Positions 34,535 to 41,710 of a stretch of DNA of 44,242 nt are shown here, one piece after another (position 1 is the first letter of the stretch; every line of letters begins with the position of its first letter). This DNA is from 66-474 sp035717365 (GTDB lineage Bacteria; Pseudomonadota; Gammaproteobacteria; Xanthomonadales; Rhodanobacteraceae). The stretch is taken from the NCBI GenBank assembly GCA_035717365.1, contig DASTIS010000103.1, positions 1 to 44,242 on the forward strand. The letters run 5' to 3'. Made by a program: the position numbers and the translations under genes. The notes under the pieces were generated by a model, which did no database searches, was not told the origin of the DNA, and worked only from the letters and a program-made list of their open reading frames with translations.

Positions 34535-35164
34535 ATGGTCTTTGATAGCGCACGCTTTTCATGGGCGCCAGCCAAGACGATCGTGCCTGATCCAGCCGCC
34601 AGCATCGACGAGTCGCCGGACCGACGCCGCGCGGCGTGGATGGCTGCGGCGCAGGCGGGCGACCGCCGCGTCTACGAGAAACTGCTGGCCGACTCGGTGG
34701 CGCTGATCCGTGCGGTGGCGCGGCGCCGGGGCGTGGCGCAGGATCATCTGGACGATGTCGTGCAGGAAACCCTGATCACCGTCCATCGCGTGCGCCATAC
34801 CTACGATCCGACCCGGTCCTATGATGCATGGCTGAGCGCCATCGCCAGGCGCCGGGCGATCGACGCGCTGCGCAGCCACGGCCGTCGTGATCGTCGCGAA
34901 CGGCACGATGATTCTGTGCTCAAGACCCATGCGGGTGTGGACGACCCCAGCGCCGCCGCCGAACGCCAGCAGCGGGCGCAGCACCTGCGCGAAGCTGTCG
35001 CGCAATTGCCGCCAGCCCAACGCGAAGCCGTGGAGCGTCTGGGCCTCAAGGAGCAGTCGCTGGCCGAGGCCGCCACGCACACCGGACGCGCCACCGGTGC
35101 CCTGAAAGTGAATCTGCACCGCGCCCTGAAGGCGCTGCGCGGAAGCATGCAAAAGGATGACTGA
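34535..35164 (+). CDS. ECF-family RNA polymerase sigma factor
   Basis: An ECF sigma factor of about 209 residues. Region 2 spans YEKLLADSVALIRAVARRRG, the DHLDDVVQETLITVHRVRHT helix and DAWLSAIARRRAIDALRSHG. Region 4 is LREAVAQLPPAQREAVERLG with an ALKVNLHRALKALRG recognition helix. The exact start is unclear: ATG 34508, ATG 34535, GTG 34583 and ATG 34640 are in frame, and none has a strong ribosome-binding site; 34535 is used here. The gene overlaps the DUF1109 anti-sigma gene by 8 bp. This pairing resembles the ECF group containing Caulobacter SigF, which responds to oxidative or metal stress and controls Msr-type functions. Confidence 0.88.
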   Translation: MVFDSARFSWAPAKTIVPDPAASIDESPDRRRAAWMAAAQAGDRRVYEKLLADSVALIRAVARRRGVAQDHLDDVVQETLITVHRVRHTYDPTRSYDAWLSAIARRRAIDALRSHGRRDRRERHDDSVLKTHAGVDDPSAAAERQQRAQHLREAVAQLPPAQREAVERLGLKEQSLAEAATHTGRATGALKVNLHRALKALRGSMQKDD

Positions 35165-35837
35165 GGGCGCCATGACCAACCCGCATTCCATCGACAACCT
35201 GATCACCGCGCTCGGTGCCGAAATGCAACCGGTACGCCGATTGCTGCCGCCATGGCTGCGCACGCTCGGTTGGCTCGCGGTCGTGGCGGCGATCGCCGTG
35301 CTGCTGTTCGCATTTCACGGCGCAACGCCGATGCTGCAGCGTTGGGCCGGCGCACCCGATCTGGCATGGGCGACACTCGGTGCGGTGCTCACCGCGATCG
35401 GTGCTGCGTGGGCCGCGTTCACGCTGGCCGTGCCGGGACGTTCGCGGGCCTGGGCGTGGCTGCCGCTGCCGGGCGCGTTGCTGTGGCTCGGCGCCAGTGG
35501 CTGGGGTTGCTTCCGAACGGACTTCCAGCACCTCATTGCGCCGGGCACGCAGATCGGCAATCTGTACCAAACCAGCGATTGCCTGGTGTTCATCATCGGC
35601 TTTTCCATACCGCTTTCGGCGTTGATGATCTGGCTGTTGCGCCGCGCCTGCCCGTTGCGCCCGGTGCTCACTGCGGTGCTGCTGGGGCTGGCCAGCGCGG
35701 CTGCCTCGGCCTGTCTGCTGCAGATCTTCCATGAGTACGACACGGCCGCCACCGACCTGTTGACGCATGCGTTGGCGGTGGCCGTGGTGATCGCGTTGAA
35801 CGTTGCGCTAAGCGGACGCCTGTTGTCGAAAGCGTGA
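35157..35837 (+). CDS. DUF1109 (NrsF-like) membrane anti-sigma factor
   Basis: A 226-residue protein with six hydrophobic helices and a short cytosolic N-terminus (NPHSIDNLITALGAEMQPVRRL), matching the DUF1109/NrsF anti-sigma family. Cysteines at GWGCFRTDF and TSDCLVF, plus one in RRACPLR, lie in or near loops; family members sense stress through conserved cysteines. It starts at ATG 35157, overlapping the sigma stop by 8 bp, or at ATG 35172 after GAGGGCGCC. Either way it is translationally linked to the sigma factor, as expected for a sigma/anti-sigma pair. Confidence 0.87.
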   Translation: MTEGAMTNPHSIDNLITALGAEMQPVRRLLPPWLRTLGWLAVVAAIAVLLFAFHGATPMLQRWAGAPDLAWATLGAVLTAIGAAWAAFTLAVPGRSRAWAWLPLPGALLWLGASGWGCFRTDFQHLIAPGTQIGNLYQTSDCLVFIIGFSIPLSALMIWLLRRACPLRPVLTAVLLGLASAAASACLLQIFHEYDTAATDLLTHALAVAVVIALNVALSGRLLSKA

Positions 35838-35851
35838 GGCAAGTAATTCCC

Positions 35852-36045
35852 AACGTCGTCATTCCGGGGCCGTCGCCGGCTTCGTCGGCGCACCCCAAAC
35901 GTCGTTATTCCGGGGCCGTTGCCGGCTTCATCGGCGCACCCCAAACGTCGTCATTCCGGGGCCATCGCCGGCTTCATCGGCGCACTCAAAACGTCGTCAT
36001 TCCGGGGCCGTCGCCGGCTTCATCGGCGATGGAACCCGGAATCCA
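35852..36045. repeat. 46-bp tandem repeat, four copies
   Basis: Copies start at 35852, 35898, 35944 and 35990, exactly 46 bp apart. Each begins AACGTCGTCATTCCGGGGCC and continues with GCCGGCTTCATCGGCGCA and small variations. Only the last copy is followed by the complementary half (GCGATGGAACCCGGAATCC), so the first three look like partial duplications of the dispersed inverted ATTCCGG unit. There are no unique spacers, so this is not a CRISPR. Confidence 0.9.
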
Positions 36046-36455
36046 TTTTTGCTCGCAGTCTGGCCGGGCCTGCCGAGTACGCGCTTCACCAGCAGCGATG
36101 GCCCCGACCATCGCGCACACCTGAAAACACAAAGCCTGTTCCATGAGACGCCGCTGTGCGTATGATGTATTCGTACCTACGCTGCGGGGTTCGAGTCGAA
36201 GACGTGAGGGCACGGCAGCCGACCCCTTCTGCTGTGCGGCAGTCCACTTTGCAGACAGCCGTCGCTGGCATACGTCCGGAATCCGTCTTGCAGGTTTGAC
36301 CTGCAGCCGTGTCGAACGTGCCAGAATGACACCCGCCACGCTTCGGGGAGGCGCGTGGCGAAGCGAATTCCTGCCGCGGCAGTGACACCTGCCGGCATCG
36401 CTCGTGCAAGCTGCGGGCGACGGTCCCGTATTGACGAAAAACGTGGAGGCGTGCA
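36046..36455. other. Gene-poor stretch with a TonB-receptor 3' scrap
   Basis: No convincing gene is seen between the 46-bp repeats and the sulfotransferase-like gene. A 25-bp stretch at 36184-36208 (GCGGGGTTCGAGTCGAAGAC, then GTGAG) closely matches the last codons of the TonB receptor at 30957-30982. A small hairpin GCAGGT-TTG-ACCTGC lies near 36291-36305. The open frame 36143-36385 has no family resemblance and is rejected. Confidence 0.5.
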
Positions 36456-37196
36456 ATGCCCCTGAAGATCATCGGCGCCGGCTTCGGCCGCACCGGCACC
36501 ATGTCGATCTGCACTGCACTCAACCAACTCGGGTTCCCGTGCTACCACATGGTCGAAGTCCTGGAGAACAAGGACAACAAGTCGCATCTCGGTTTCTGGC
36601 GCATGGTGGCCAACAAGCCCGCAGGCAGGCAACACGACTGGGAAACCGTTTTCTCCAAGTACACCGCCGCGGTGGACAACCCGGCAAGCAGCGTGTGGCG
36701 CGAACTGATCGCCGCCTACCCCGACGCCAAGGTCCTGTTGTCCCTGCATCCGGGCGGCGCCGATGCGTGGTACGAAAGTACGCGGGCCACCATTTATTTC
36801 ACCGAATCGCTGTGGCAGTTCAAGGTTCTCGAGTTCGTCACGCCGTTCGGGCGCAAGCTGGGCGACATGTGCCACAAGCTGATCTGGCAACGCGCGCACC
36901 GGGGCACCATGAATGACCGCGCGAAAGCCATCGCCGATTACCACCAGCACGTCGCCGACGTGCGGGCTGCAGTGCCCCCCGATCGATTGCTGACGTTCAC
37001 CGTCAGCGACGGCTGGAAGCCGCTCTGCGATTTCATCGGCGTACCGGTGCCGGAAGCGCCCTTTCCCCGTGTCAACGACCGCGCCCAATTCAAGCAAATC
37101 ATCAAGGGATTGACGCGAGGGGCGTACGTCATTCTGGGGCTCGCAGCGGCAGTGATCGCCGGCGTGATTTACGGGGCCATCTGGTACTTCCGGTAA
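36456..37196 (+). CDS. Sulfotransferase-family protein with a C-terminal membrane anchor
   Basis: A 246-residue protein beginning with a nucleotide/PAPS-binding loop MPLKIIGAGFGRTGTMSICT, followed by ALNQLGFPCYHM and DAKVLLSLHPGGADAWYEST, the pattern of the Sulfotransfer_4 family (P-loop sulfotransferase-like). Residues about 221-244 form a hydrophobic helix (YVILGLAAAVIAGVIYGAIW), so the catalytic domain would sit on the cytoplasmic face of the inner membrane. The start ATG 36456 has GTGGAGG upstream. The substrate is unknown and enzymatic activity has not been shown for most members. Confidence 0.8.
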   Translation: MPLKIIGAGFGRTGTMSICTALNQLGFPCYHMVEVLENKDNKSHLGFWRMVANKPAGRQHDWETVFSKYTAAVDNPASSVWRELIAAYPDAKVLLSLHPGGADAWYESTRATIYFTESLWQFKVLEFVTPFGRKLGDMCHKLIWQRAHRGTMNDRAKAIADYHQHVADVRAAVPPDRLLTFTVSDGWKPLCDFIGVPVPEAPFPRVNDRAQFKQIIKGLTRGAYVILGLAAAVIAGVIYGAIWYFR

Positions 37197-37320
37197 GGCA
37201 AGGCCGCTCTGGCCTTGGAGCAACTGGAGGCGTGCCTGTTGAGAAGCCGATAGCCATCAAGCGCGTGCTTTGGGTCCATGATTCCTTGCCGGGTGCCAGT
37301 CCAGCGCGCCAAAAGCGATC

Positions 37321-37349
37321 TTGACCTTATAAACGTTTTTGTTTATACT
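37321..37349 (+). promoter_or_regulatory. hicAB promoter with an operator palindrome between the boxes
   Basis: A good sigma-70 promoter: TTGACC (37321-37326), 17 nt, TATACT (37344-37349). The spacer and -10 hold the perfect inverted repeat TATAAAC (37328-37334) / GTTTATA (37341-37347) with a 6-nt centre. This is where HicB, which has a DNA-binding C-terminus, would be expected to bind and repress. Confidence 0.8.
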
Positions 37350-37379
37350 ACCCTACGTCCGAAGCCGCAGGGATGCGCC

Positions 37380-37568
37380 TTGAAAGTCAGTGAATTCAAG
37401 CGGTGGCTTGCAGTCCAAGGCGTGCGTTTCGAGGAAGGCAAGCGGCACACCAAACTGTACTACCACGGCCGGCAGTCCACGTTGCCAAGGCACGGTGCCC
37501 AGGAACTTGGAGAGGGCCTGAGAAAGGCGATCCTGAAACAGCTCGGATTGGAACATTCGGCCCGCTGA
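37380..37568 (+). CDS. hicA: HicA-type mRNA interferase toxin
   Basis: A 62-residue double-stranded-RNA-binding-fold toxin of the HicA family. It begins MKVSEFKRWLAVQGVRFEEG and ends LRKAILKQLGLE, very like E. coli HicA, with the catalytic histidine region KRHTKLYYHGRQSTLPRHG. The start is TTG at 37380, preceded by CAGGGA with 6-nt spacing; an ATG at 37373 is out of frame. The antitoxin gene hicB starts 17 bp after the stop. A strong promoter with an operator palindrome precedes it. Confidence 0.92.
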   Translation: MKVSEFKRWLAVQGVRFEEGKRHTKLYYHGRQSTLPRHGAQELGEGLRKAILKQLGLEHSAR

Positions 37569-37585
37569 TACCCGAGAGACGAACC

Positions 37586-38002
37586 ATGTTGATTTATCCT
37601 GCCACGCTCAAGCCCGACGGCGACGGTTACCTCGTCAAGTTCCCCGACATTCCCGAAGCGCTCACCCAGGGCACGACGCGTGAAGAGGCCCTCGGCATGG
37701 CAGCCGATGCGCTGCGTACCGCGATGGACTTCTATTTCGAAGACGGGCGTCGTGTGCCGATGCCGAGCCGCGTCAAACGCGGTCAGGTCGCTGTCGAGCT
37801 GCCGCCAAGTGTCGGGGCGAAAGTACTGCTACTCAACACGATGTTGGAGCAAGGCGTGACCGCAGCGGAGTTGGCGCGGCGTCTGCACACGAGCCCGCAG
37901 TCGGTCAACCGTTTGGTGAACCTGGCTCACGCCACAAAAATCGATACCGTTGCCACTGCGCTGAAGGCGTTGGGCCGGCGCATGGAACTGGTCGTCCGCT
38001 AG
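37586..38002 (+). CDS. hicB: HicB-type antitoxin
   Basis: A 138-residue antitoxin. The N-terminal degenerate RNase-H-like domain is MLIYPATLKPDGDGYLVKFP with DIPEALTQGTTREEAL and MDFYFEDGRRVPMP; it neutralises HicA. The C-terminal helix-turn-helix is GVTAAELARRLHTSPQSVNR with NLAHATKIDTVATALKALGR, presumably binding the palindrome in the promoter. Start ATG 37586. Length and layout match E. coli HicB, and the order toxin-antitoxin is also the same. Confidence 0.94.
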   Translation: MLIYPATLKPDGDGYLVKFPDIPEALTQGTTREEALGMAADALRTAMDFYFEDGRRVPMPSRVKRGQVAVELPPSVGAKVLLLNTMLEQGVTAAELARRLHTSPQSVNRLVNLAHATKIDTVATALKALGRRMELVVR

Positions 38003-38062
38003 CCCTCGCACCTGGCCGTCAGTGGTGCTGTCGAGAACCCGGAGTGCATGGGATGCAGTCGA

Positions 38063-38170
38063 GCGGCATCAGCAATCTCACCGACGGCCAGTAACAACCG
38101 CGTGTGGCGGACCGGCCTCGAGCCCGCGTACGGACGCACGTGGTATGTCGGATGCGAATTGAAGATGTGA
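38063..38170 (+). pseudogene. Fragment of a TonB-dependent receptor gene (3' end)
   Basis: About 108 bp closely match the last 110 bp of the intact TonB receptor (30872-30981). Shared pieces include GGCATCAGCAA, CTCACCGAC, ACAACCGCGTGTGGCG, GCACGTGGTATG and the terminal TTGAAGATGTGA. A 2-nt deletion after CAGTA shifts the frame, and nothing upstream continues the gene. It is the remnant of a second, related receptor or of a duplication that was later deleted. Confidence 0.88.
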
Positions 38171-38233
38171 GTTGCGGAAAGCGACCAAACCCGACTTGAT
38201 GCATCGGCGTCGCTTGTCGTGCGCGTCGCGTAA

Positions 38234-38767
38234 TCAAGCAGGAACGTACGTCAACCTGATCACGTCCTCGACGATCAAATCGCTGGCCACGAGGCGGAGC
38301 CGCGGTCGAGAGCCTGCGAAGAACGGCTTGCCGTGACCAAGCACGATGGGATGGATGTAGAGCCGATACTCATCGATGAGACCGAGGTCGGTCAGGCTTT
38401 GCGCCAGCTCTGGTCCTGCGACTTCGATCTCCCCGGCGAGCCCGGCTTTCAGTCCCCGTATTACCGCCTCGATGTCATCGGCAACGAGGCTGGCGTTCGG
38501 GCCGACCGACTTCAGCGAACGCGACGCGACCCACTTTGGCTGGCTCCGCCAAACCGCCGCGTACTCGCGTTCGTCCGCGTCCCAATCGGGAGAGTCTTCG
38601 TCCCAATAATGCATGACCTCGTACATGCCGCGCCCGTACAACATGCCCGCCAAGCCACGCACCCGCTCCGTGAAGTGGCGAAACAACGTCGGATCAGGCG
38701 GCCCGAATGCCTGGTGGTCGACGTAGCCATCCAGGGACTGATTCAATTCGAATACAAGCCTCGCCAT
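38234..38767 (-). CDS. Dihydrofolate-reductase/RibD C-terminal-like family protein
   Basis: A 177-residue reductase-fold protein. It starts MARLVFELNQSLDGYVDHQ, a typical RibD_C/DHFR-like opening, and contains LAGMLYGRGMYEVMHYW, KWVASRSLKSVGPNASLV and the NADPH-side IEVAGPELAQSLTDLGLIDE followed by HPIVLGHGKPFF. Members are widespread, often called YwjB/YyaP-like, and their substrate is unknown. ATG 38767 has GGGGAG eight bases upstream. It is divergent from the AbiGi-like gene. Confidence 0.88.
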   Translation of the reverse strand: MARLVFELNQSLDGYVDHQAFGPPDPTLFRHFTERVRGLAGMLYGRGMYEVMHYWDEDSPDWDADEREYAAVWRSQPKWVASRSLKSVGPNASLVADDIEAVIRGLKAGLAGEIEVAGPELAQSLTDLGLIDEYRLYIHPIVLGHGKPFFAGSRPRLRLVASDLIVEDVIRLTYVPA

Positions 38768-38952
38768 GGAAAATCTCCCCACCAAGCCTGCAGGATTCGA
38801 GTCCTCGTCGGTTGACGCTACCTCGGGCCGATAATACTAGGTTAAGACCCGTCATCTGAGCGGCTACAAAAATCGCAGTGCAACTCCGTCCCTGGATTTG
38901 CGTGCAACAACTGCGCAACTTTGTGTTGCGCGAAAGGGAGAATAGCTTGTCG

Positions 38953-39705
38953 ATGTCGAATTCATACACCAGCGAAATCCTTTATCACTTAGTAGGTCGT
39001 CGGCATCCTATGGATGATGACGCCAACCTCGCAACACTCCGCGCCATTCTCACCTCCATGGAAATACGCAGCAGTCACGTTGGTGAGCACAGCGGTAGCA
39101 GTCGCGCAACCCTGTGCGTCGATTCCGAGAGGGGTTGCGTCGACGGAGAACCCATAGCACAGACTGTCACGTGCTTCTGCGATATTCCCTTTGAGTCGCT
39201 GGCGCTGCACACGTTGAAATACGGTCGGTTTGGTGTGGGCTTAGATCGTTCCATAGTCGCCGAGTGGAGCGGCCGCCCCGTTACATATATTCCGGTGGTC
39301 TCACGATACCCAAGCGCACGTAACAACACCTTTTGTCAGGAGGTCCTAGCCGTATGGAGCGGCTTGCACTCTTTTTTTCCTGATATGCCCACATCGAGTA
39401 TCCGTGTTGTCGGCGCGAGCCCGAGGTCGCCCACCGAGGCAGTCGATATGGCAGAGGGGCAACTGGCGAAAATACTGGCGTTCGTCAAAACGTTCGATGT
39501 CGACTTGCCCAAAGATCATCCCCAGAACTATTACATGGAGAGAGAATGGCGAAAATTTGGCGACCTTCCGCTCCATACGCCGCTGCGCGAAATCGTTGCG
39601 CCCCCTGAATATCTCGAAGCACTCCGCGGCGAGTTCCCGCAACTCTGCCACTTGGAGTTTAGACCGGTGAAAGATCAAGGCGAACATCCGCTTCTGGCTG
39701 ACTAG
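38953..39705 (+). CDS. AbiGi-like protein (abortive-infection antitoxin family)
   Basis: A 250-residue protein that resembles the AbiGi family of Lactococcus-type AbiG phage-resistance systems: SEILYHLVGRRHPMDDDANL at the start, a central TVTCFCDIPFESLALHTLKY with YGRFGVGLD, and YYMEREWRKFGDLPL near the C-terminus. The latter motifs are also shared by DUF2971-like proteins, so a more distant placement is possible. ATG 38953 or TTG 38947 could be the start; AGGGAG at 38934-38939 is better spaced for the TTG. No AbiGii partner is adjacent. Lower-GC codon use than the preceding genes suggests acquisition. It is the only plus-strand gene next to the cassette array. Confidence 0.65.
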   Translation: MSNSYTSEILYHLVGRRHPMDDDANLATLRAILTSMEIRSSHVGEHSGSSRATLCVDSERGCVDGEPIAQTVTCFCDIPFESLALHTLKYGRFGVGLDRSIVAEWSGRPVTYIPVVSRYPSARNNTFCQEVLAVWSGLHSFFPDMPTSSIRVVGASPRSPTEAVDMAEGQLAKILAFVKTFDVDLPKDHPQNYYMEREWRKFGDLPLHTPLREIVAPPEYLEALRGEFPQLCHLEFRPVKDQGEHPLLAD

Positions 39706-39805
39706 CGACCGGCGCCATGCGACCCGTAGCTGCCCTTGGCGCACGTCTGCTTTCGGGAGCGCTGATCAACTGTGCACTTCAAACTTGATGCTAAGGCGCA
39801 TGCTG

Positions 39806-40144
39806 CTACCCACCTGTTGCTTGCCTGTCCGAAACCTTGATGAGCTTGTACACCTTTAGCATGTACTTGGAAGCACCCAAGTTGCAGTAATGACCTGGAG
39901 GACTGAGCTGGCCGCGCACTACAACATGCGCGGTACCCCATGGGCCACTTGCGCCTTTGCCGGGAAGCTCCGCTTGCTCCATGTTGCCATTGAGGCACCA
40001 ATGCTCATCCGTTCCGTCGGGCGTGAAAGAGGATGACTCGAAGTTGTAGAAGTACGTGCCGCGGTAAACCTTGCCTGGCGCCGTAGCGCAACCACTAACG
40101 CAGAGCGCAACAACGATGGTGAGGAATGCGAGTACGTATTTCAT
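39806..40144 (-). CDS. Cassette 7: small lipoprotein
   Basis: A 112-residue predicted lipoprotein. The signal peptide MKYVLAFLTIVVALCVSGCA carries a lipobox (VSGC, acylated C19). The mature part is rich in Tyr/Gly and has two further cysteines (EHWCLNG, HYCNLG) that may form a disulfide. The family is not recognised. ATG 40144 is four bases from the core site of the attC at 40148-40259. It is the last identifiable cassette; the sequence beyond its stop shows no intact attC, so its own recombination site is lost or degraded. Confidence 0.8.
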   Translation of the reverse strand: MKYVLAFLTIVVALCVSGCATAPGKVYRGTYFYNFESSSFTPDGTDEHWCLNGNMEQAELPGKGASGPWGTAHVVVRGQLSPPGHYCNLGASKYMLKVYKLIKVSDRQATGG

Positions 40145-40147
40145 GCG

Positions 40148-40259
40148 CGCTAACGCTCAAGTTAAGCCGAATTGCAGCGCGTAGCCAAGAACATGGCAAG
40201 CTTTATCGGCCATGTTGTTGGCGTAGCGATGCAATTTCGGCTTGAACGCAATGTTAGGC
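40148..40259 (-). repeat. attC site (112 bp) between cassettes 6 and 7
   Basis: Ends are GCCTAAC (40259-40253, minus strand) and GTTAGCG (40154-40148). The arms GTTCAAGCCGAAATTGCA and TGCAATTCGGCTTAACTTGA are near-complementary, as in an attC. It has a longer variable centre than the others. The stop codon of cassette 6 lies in its left core. Confidence 0.88.
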
Positions 40260-41153
40260 CCCATGCTCCTGGAAGTGCAGTTCTCTGTCCATACCAATGG
40301 TCGTATGAAACACTTTGGCATTGGGGTAACGCTTTGCGAGGGCGATAATTCTGCCCGAATCATTCTCGTTTATTAATGGTCCAAGGTATATGTGGGACAG
40401 ATCTTCATGGGGGAATGGCCAATCGCTGAAATTTTGAAGATCTCCTTTATCAGCGTAGGTGACGACACGCCACTCCCTTTCGTAGCTCCAATCGTCAGAT
40501 TTCGTGTATGTCCCCATCTGAAATGTTTTTCTTGCGGCAGCAGATCCCTTTAGGCACAACAACTTCGCAAGCCCGTGATCCGTATACACGTCTGGTTTTG
40601 CTTGTAAGTAGCTGACAGGCTCAGCAACCAAGAGAAAATTGTCATTATCGTCGTTGCTGCGAAAGCCGAGCGCGACGCCGCGATAGCGATCCGCGTAGTG
40701 GTGCCACATTGCGACGTGTCCTGGACTCTCCGTGAGGCAAAGAATCCGCATTGTCGGCAACAGCGCAGCCCAATGATCTCGCAAGGCTTTTAAGCCTGCC
40801 CCTTCGGACGCCAATTCCATGGCCGTTTCTTGGATGCCGGTGCGAAGCTCCTCTCTAAGCTCTTTTGAAAATCCCTCCCTTGCTAGGGTAAGCAGGGTCG
40901 CAAGCGACTCATCAAAGTCTGTCAGGTCGTCAGGGGGGTTATCAAGGTAATGGTTGAGCAAGTCTCCCACAGCACGCGTGATGTCTTCAGGCGTAAATCC
41001 GTGTGCAATATCCCGCGGTACGTCGAAGGGATCGTTGAACCGGACGGGTGAGCTCCAGCGCAATCGCGCAGAATCGAGCACTTTTAGCGCCGTTTCTACA
41101 TCCATATATTTGTAGAAATGGCTGCGATTGTGCTGGCGCGAACTTTTGGGCAT
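40254..41153 (-). CDS. Cassette 6: DUF2971-family protein
   Basis: A 299-residue protein of the DUF2971 family. It has HFYKYMDVETALKVLDSARL and RFNDPFDVPRDIAHGF at the N-terminus, MRILCLTESPGHVAMWHHYA with DRYRGVALGF in the middle and WSYEREWRVVTY later, the usual order for this family. DUF2971 genes are frequent in mobile elements and defence neighbourhoods; molecular function is unknown. ATG 41153 follows the core site GTTAGGC of the preceding attC by three bases, and the stop TAA is within the next attC core. It is the largest cassette gene. Confidence 0.88.
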   Translation of the reverse strand: MPKSSRQHNRSHFYKYMDVETALKVLDSARLRWSSPVRFNDPFDVPRDIAHGFTPEDITRAVGDLLNHYLDNPPDDLTDFDESLATLLTLAREGFSKELREELRTGIQETAMELASEGAGLKALRDHWAALLPTMRILCLTESPGHVAMWHHYADRYRGVALGFRSNDDNDNFLLVAEPVSYLQAKPDVYTDHGLAKLLCLKGSAAARKTFQMGTYTKSDDWSYEREWRVVTYADKGDLQNFSDWPFPHEDLSHIYLGPLINENDSGRIIALAKRYPNAKVFHTTIGMDRELHFQEHGA

Positions 41154-41156
41154 GGG

Positions 41157-41225
41157 GCCTAACGCCCGAGGTAACCGGCGCAACCCGCGCAGCGGGTTTG
41201 CGTCCGGTTGACCGAGTTGTTAGCA
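41157..41225 (-). repeat. attC site (69 bp) between cassettes 5 and 6
   Basis: Minus-strand ends TGCTAAC (41225-41219) and GTTAGGC (41163-41157). The internal imperfect stem AACTCGGTCAACCGGACG / CGCCGGTTACCTCGGGC has the loop region AACCCGCTGCGCGGGTT. It is almost the same sequence as the site at 42638-42707. Confidence 0.92.
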
Positions 41226-41226
41226 C

Positions 41227-41631
41227 TCACCACCGGTGAACGCCGTAGCAAACCACCCCAAGGCCGAACAAAAGCTGTGCGGTGAGAAGGGCCCGAATTG
41301 CGAATGTGTACCTGACGATCCGGCCTTGTTGCACTGCATCTTTTGCGAAAAGTCTGTGGCTCTCCGGAAACGAGGACTCAATATCCTTCAACGCCGGAAT
41401 TGTAAGCTGAAGAAGCGCTCGGCTCCGTGCATCGGCCAGCCAGAACACGATGGCGAGCAGCGCTGTGAACAGGCCGAGCAAAACAACGAGCTCGGGGTTG
41501 AACGATTTTTCTAGAGCCGTGAACACGCCACCATCGGCAAAGATGGAGAGCAGCACAAAAAAATTGAAACTACGAAGCCGCTGCTCGGCGTTGAACTTGA
41601 AATGCTCCCAGACGAAATCCCGGTCTTGCAT
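41227..41631 (-). CDS. Cassette 5: small membrane protein
   Basis: A 134-residue protein. A charged N-terminus (MQDRDFVWEHFKFNAEQRLR) is followed by two transmembrane helices (about 22-37 and 47-65), a helical cytosolic segment with DARSRALLQLTIPALKDIES, and a third helix at the C-terminus (about 109-128). I do not recognise a named family, although the two-helix plus cytosolic-helix layout recalls SLATT-type effector membrane proteins. ATG 41631 has GGGGGA upstream and lies 17 bases from the attC core. The stop is adjacent to the next attC. Confidence 0.8.
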   Translation of the reverse strand: MQDRDFVWEHFKFNAEQRLRSFNFFVLLSIFADGGVFTALEKSFNPELVVLLGLFTALLAIVFWLADARSRALLQLTIPALKDIESSFPESHRLFAKDAVQQGRIVRYTFAIRALLTAQLLFGLGVVCYGVHRW

Positions 41632-41647
41632 GCATTCCCCCTGTGAG

Positions 41648-41705
41648 CGCTAACGCCCGAATTTAGCGGCGCGCGCAGCGCGTCCGCTGGAATGAGTGGT
41701 TATGC
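41648..41705 (-). repeat. attC site (58 bp) between cassettes 4 and 5
   Basis: Minus-strand ends GCATAAC (41705-41699) and GTTAGCG (41654-41648), with stem CATTCCAGCGGACGCGC facing GCGCGCCGCTAAATTCG. Nearly identical to the sites at 42238-42295 and 43164-43221. Confidence 0.94.
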
Positions 41706-41710
41706 TGCAA

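Noticed and set aside
34561..34600. ATG 34561 as the sigma-factor start
   Set aside because: It is out of frame with the conserved region 2 sequence.
35852..36045. Regular 46-bp repeats as a CRISPR array
   Set aside because: Copies are directly abutting with no unique spacers, the unit matches a dispersed intergenic repeat, and no cas gene is near.
36143..36385. 80-codon plus-strand frame
   Set aside because: Composition looks like translated repeat and receptor debris; no ribosome-binding site or family match.
39706..39805. A seventh attC after the last cassette
   Set aside because: A GCGCCTTAGC piece hints at a core, but no matching GTTRRRY end or stem pair is visible on the minus strand.
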